NCBI RefSeq assembly: GCF_001984105.1
Contig: NZ_MTQM01000008.1
Span: 558,001 to 622,000, forward strand
Length of the DNA: 64,000 bases
Reading direction: 5' to 3'
DNA from: Microbacterium sp. CSI-V
Lineage (GTDB): Bacteria > Actinomycetota > Actinomycetes > Actinomycetales > Microbacteriaceae
Under the pieces are notes generated by a model, which had not been told where the DNA came from, searched no databases, and saw only the letters and a program-made list of their open reading frames with translations. Below, piece by piece: positions 62,001 through 64,000 of this stretch (position 1 is the stretch's first letter; each line of letters begins with the position of its first letter). Made by a program: the position numbers and the translations under genes.

Positions 62001-63691
62001 TGCAGTCGGTCATCCTGCGCAACGTACCTCCTACCGTGTCGAACTACGTCCAGCGGGCCGGTCGTGCCGGGCGACGGTCAGACAACGCCGCACTCGCTCT
62101 GACCTATGCGCAACGGCGGCCGCATGATCTCGCCGCGTTCGCGCGCCCCGAGCAGATGATCAGCGGCGCAGTGCGGCCGCCGGTGGTGCCTATCGAGAAT
62201 GACCGGATCGCCGAGCGGCATATCTATTCGATCGCCCTCGCGCGGTTCTTCCGGGAGCAGCTGGCGGCTGCGGGGACGGTGTATCGAACGGTGGGCAGCT
62301 TCTTCGACAGCCCAGCCGGTCAGCCGACGGGCGCTGACCTATTCGCCGAGTTCGTCGAGTTTCCGGACACCCAGCTCCAGGCTGCGATCAACGATGTGCT
62401 TCCGGCCTCCATCCGCGGCACAGATCTCACGAAATGGAATGGATGGTCCCGCGATCTGCGCGAGCTTCTCAGCGCCGTTCAGCAAGACCACCGAGAGGAG
62501 AGCAAGTTCTACGAGGAGGAGTCGCTCGCCGCCTACAAGTCGCGCAAGGGGGCCCTAGGAGACCGCTACGGTCGCATTCTCGATACGATACGAAGCGCGC
62601 CTCTTCTCGGTTACCTTGCGAACCACAACCTCATCCCGAAGTACGGATTCCCTGTCGATACGGTCGAGATGAAGCCACCGCTGGGTGCGCCCGGTTCGGC
62701 ATCCGATCTGGATCTCACGCGGGATCTCTCCCAGGCTATCTTCGAGTACGCACCGGGCGCTGCGATCATCGCCGGCGGACAGCTATGGACGTCAGCGGGA
62801 GTCGCGACCCGTCATAACCGAGAGTGGCAGCCGTTCTTCTTTGCGACCTGTGAAAATTGCGGGCGCTATTGGGAGAAGCTCGGCGAGGATCTCGGTGGAT
62901 GTCCGGACTGCGGCACCGTTTCCGACGGTGTGCGGCGCAAGTACATGGAGCCGCGCTTCGGATTCGTCACCTCGCCCTCACCAGGGAAGCCCGGCGACGC
63001 GCCGCCGCGCACGAGTTGGCGGGGCGAGACGCACGTTGCCGAGCCTGGCAAGAGTACGTCAAAGCGGACTCTTACACTCGGGGGTGCCCCTGTCGAGTGC
63101 GAGGTGCAGGAGCGCGCCAGGCTCGTGCGACTGAACCTAGGCCCGGGCGAGCTCGGATACCGTCTGTGCGAGTGGTGTGGCGCTGGTGTTACGGCGCTTG
63201 GTGAGGCACCCAAGTCGCACGTCAACGTGCGCACCCAGAAGCCGTGCGGGGGCCGTTTTCATCCGTGGACGCTCGGCCATCGGTACGAGACAGACGTTGT
63301 CCGGATCGCCCTTGGCGTGCCGTGGGCTGGTTCGACCGTCGGTGAGCGTCGCGCCGTGGCGTACTCAGTGCTCTACGCCGTGCTTCAGGGTGTGAGCGAG
63401 TCTCTTCAGATTGCTCGGGACAACGTCGACGGCTCGGTTGTGGGAGGCCTTGCCCACGGGATGCCTGAGCTCGTGCTCATGGACACAGTGCCCGGCGGCG
63501 CGGGCTACGCGATCCTGATCGCCGAGAACATGGAGTCGGTTCTGCGACGCTCCCTCGAGATCGCCGCAACCTGCGAATGCGGGCCAGAGACAAGCTGCAG
63601 CTCCTGCCTTCGGACCTACTCGAACCAGAAGTGGCACAACCAACTCTCACGCGGCGCCGCCGAGGTGTATCTGGAGCGGCTCACGGGGTAA
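59033..63691 (+). CDS. DEAD/DEAH helicase with DUF1998-like C-terminus (DruE/MrfA-like)
   Basis: A 1552-residue superfamily 2 helicase from ATG 59033. Helicase motif I ATGTGSGKTES at about 114-124, Ia LLYPMNALANDQ, motif II VVDEAHVYDGASG near 257, motif III ATSATVGND, and motif VI YVQRAGRAGRR near 1005. Between the RecA lobes are four or more CxxC zinc motifs (CATC, CQMC, CPRC, CVHC). The end carries CECGPETSCSSCLRTY, the four-Cys pattern of DUF1998. Domain order matches DruE and Hrq1/MrfA-type proteins, which unwind or remodel DNA, but it is shorter than the 1800-2100 residues I recall for DruE. Probable motor of a defence system; inference. Confidence 0.88.
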   Translation: MTAAIDPVAVSATISSAYRRYLRSLVTPSDAEIAIALNRAIEAEATQQLVKGPYLEATPPFVKGAAPADLIAEGILCKSFASLASLSFPLDRPLYSHQESSIRAIHSGRNVVVATGTGSGKTESFLLPVIDRLLREHEAGTLGAGVRAILLYPMNALANDQLKRLRSLLASTPQITFGRYTGDTEQATEYARKRFSKQFPGQPMLPNELLSREQMRATPPHLLLTNYAMLEYLLLRPQDMELFASPGARSTWQFIVVDEAHVYDGASGAEVGFLLRRLRERVGGSAGIQAVATSATVGNDVARAAKFAEDLFGLPFAAGESGAADVITARRVESGGTPTWGRFHAEELAAESVDVLLAAAHARGSSADNIADALIGEERLAEIRSLAGDRARTVADIAHGLDPVAPPSVDEITKLVTWGASQRTSDGEPVLSAKYHLFARATEGAFLCLSPHGPHVTLSRHERCATCDWQAFEMAACQMCGAVHLVGSVEIAGKKRRLSPKTGDDQRIAWFSLEAGDEDEFDEDVVLLDEQSGGAGAGTASALGLCPRCGGLSQNVGSPCTDAECGGTATRTIVQVGRSVDSPRKCVHCGGNRPRLIRRFESGNDASVSVLVTALYPELPAASADQVNLPGGGRKLLAFSDSRQQAAFFAPYLKDTYGRLLQRRILYTAIQKGQFGGNAAACTDIAALASNLASQAGVFDASETELTRQRTAETWLQAELMGLDRRISLEGVGLIAWRLRDPGEMPLMPPLTALGLSRDEIRALCQTLLDSLRHQGAVAGLEFVNLQDEIFEPRLGPIYARKHGADAKKKILSWVPTRGRNARSDYFGRVLAALGADSAKADDFLGGVFDALTHPAAATAAWFDRTIDPVLGEMVRLNPRMFEAQLVTGADAVWRCAVCRAVTAEDVRGVCPTYRCTGSLEPWVSGEEHDDDHYRTIYRRLVPIPLSAMEHTAQWSTERAAEIQQDFIDGRVNVLSCSTTFELGVDVGELQSVILRNVPPTVSNYVQRAGRAGRRSDNAALALTYAQRRPHDLAAFARPEQMISGAVRPPVVPIENDRIAERHIYSIALARFFREQLAAAGTVYRTVGSFFDSPAGQPTGADLFAEFVEFPDTQLQAAINDVLPASIRGTDLTKWNGWSRDLRELLSAVQQDHREESKFYEEESLAAYKSRKGALGDRYGRILDTIRSAPLLGYLANHNLIPKYGFPVDTVEMKPPLGAPGSASDLDLTRDLSQAIFEYAPGAAIIAGGQLWTSAGVATRHNREWQPFFFATCENCGRYWEKLGEDLGGCPDCGTVSDGVRRKYMEPRFGFVTSPSPGKPGDAPPRTSWRGETHVAEPGKSTSKRTLTLGGAPVECEVQERARLVRLNLGPGELGYRLCEWCGAGVTALGEAPKSHVNVRTQKPCGGRFHPWTLGHRYETDVVRIALGVPWAGSTVGERRAVAYSVLYAVLQGVSESLQIARDNVDGSVVGGLAHGMPELVLMDTVPGGAGYAILIAENMESVLRRSLEIAATCECGPETSCSSCLRTYSNQKWHNQLSRGAAEVYLERLTG

Positions 63692-63714
63692 GGCTGGGCA
63701 CCCCGGAGGGGGCC

Positions 63715-64000
63715 ATGATTGAGGGCTGGTTCGCCCATTTCGGATTCACAATTCTCAGACTCAAGTCGCTCGTTTTGGGCTCCTTCGAGCACGTGCAACA
63801 TCAAGCGACGAATGCTTTCGGTGTCAACTGGAAGAGCCAGAAGAAGGTCCACAAGGCCTTCGCCGACTACCGTCGAATCCTCGATAAAGAACTAGATCGT
63901 GATGGACTCACCCCGGAGGATCGGTTTCGTGTCCTGACGTTGCTCAAGAATGTCATCGATGACGAAGCGGTGAAAGGCTCGGAGCATAAGGCGTTCGTGC
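63715..64000 (+). CDS. Unknown helicase-operon protein (3' end outside window)
   Basis: ATG 63715 follows GGAGGGGG and lies 23 bases past the helicase stop. The frame stays open to the window edge, giving at least 95 residues starting MIEGWFAHFGFTILRLKSLV. A hydrophobic N-terminal stretch is followed by charged helices (WKSQKKVHKAFADYRRIL, DRFRVLTLLKNVIDDEAVKG). No domain recognised. The spacing implies the same operon as the helicase and thus a possible fourth component. Confidence 0.7.
   Translation, partial: MIEGWFAHFGFTILRLKSLVLGSFEHVQHQATNAFGVNWKSQKKVHKAFADYRRILDKELDRDGLTPEDRFRVLTLLKNVIDDEAVKGSEHKAFV

Overview
High-GC actinobacterial chromosome segment, most likely Microbacteriaceae and probably Microbacterium. 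The evidence is very high GC at third codon positions, frequent GTG starts, the rpsF-ssb-rpsR-rplI-dnaB block, actinobacterial families (MmyB-type regulator remnant, chaplin-like wall protein, mycothiol/DinB-type protein), and the recurrent heptamer GGATGCC/GGCATCC. No integrase, transposase, rRNA, complete tRNA or CRISPR array was seen.

Layout. (1) 1-2230: edge of an accessory region with a P-loop ATPase running off the left end and an N-terminally truncated SMC/RecF-like ATPase that begins at a tRNA-3'-end-like sequence, a candidate attachment scar. (2) 2230-9235, minus strand: small secreted and membrane proteins, a four-gene ABC-2 exporter plus DesK/DesR-type two-component operon, two small lipoproteins and a methyltransferase. 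(3) 9380-17807: ATP-grasp ligase with O-acetylhomoserine sulfhydrylase, a divergent pair of flavin monooxygenases (one SfnG-like), and a LysR regulator divergent from an MHS transporter and a 3-hydroxybutyrate-dehydrogenase-like SDR. Convergent gaps here carry a palindromic repeat family, partly duplicated in tandem. (4) 18040-23563: complete oligopeptide-type ABC importer. (5) 24952-33634: core genes rpsF, ssb, rpsR, rplI and dnaB, interrupted by an amidohydrolase, a DUF985 cupin and two secreted proteins. dnaB is preceded by an intergenic cluster of DnaA-box-like 9-mers. (6) 33663-38473: peptidase S51, cyclophilin-like lipoprotein, DinB-like protein, alpha/beta hydrolase with a possible leader peptide and hairpin, and a Tat-exported protein with four 77-residue repeats.

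(7) 38474-64000: a decayed boundary (headless MmyB-domain remnant) followed by a large putative defence island. It holds a 2167-residue HEPN-DUF4011-superfamily 1 helicase-nuclease-DUF3320 fusion with a DEDDh exonuclease/TerB-like/BRCT protein; a type I restriction-modification locus (hsdM-hsdS, an Mrr gene broken by one in-frame stop, hsdR); and an operon of a large protein split by an apparent one-base frameshift, a 1552-residue DEAD/DEAH helicase with DUF1998-like C-terminus (DruE/MrfA-like), and a further gene running off the right end.

The most interesting part is the last operon (55742-64000), which resembles a Druantia-type defence locus but has partners I do not recognise, together with the HEPN-helicase-nuclease fusion and its exonuclease neighbour. 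Two island genes carry single-lesion disruptions (TAA at 51122-51124; G5 run at 56437-56441). These could be real inactivation, reversible switching or sequence error.
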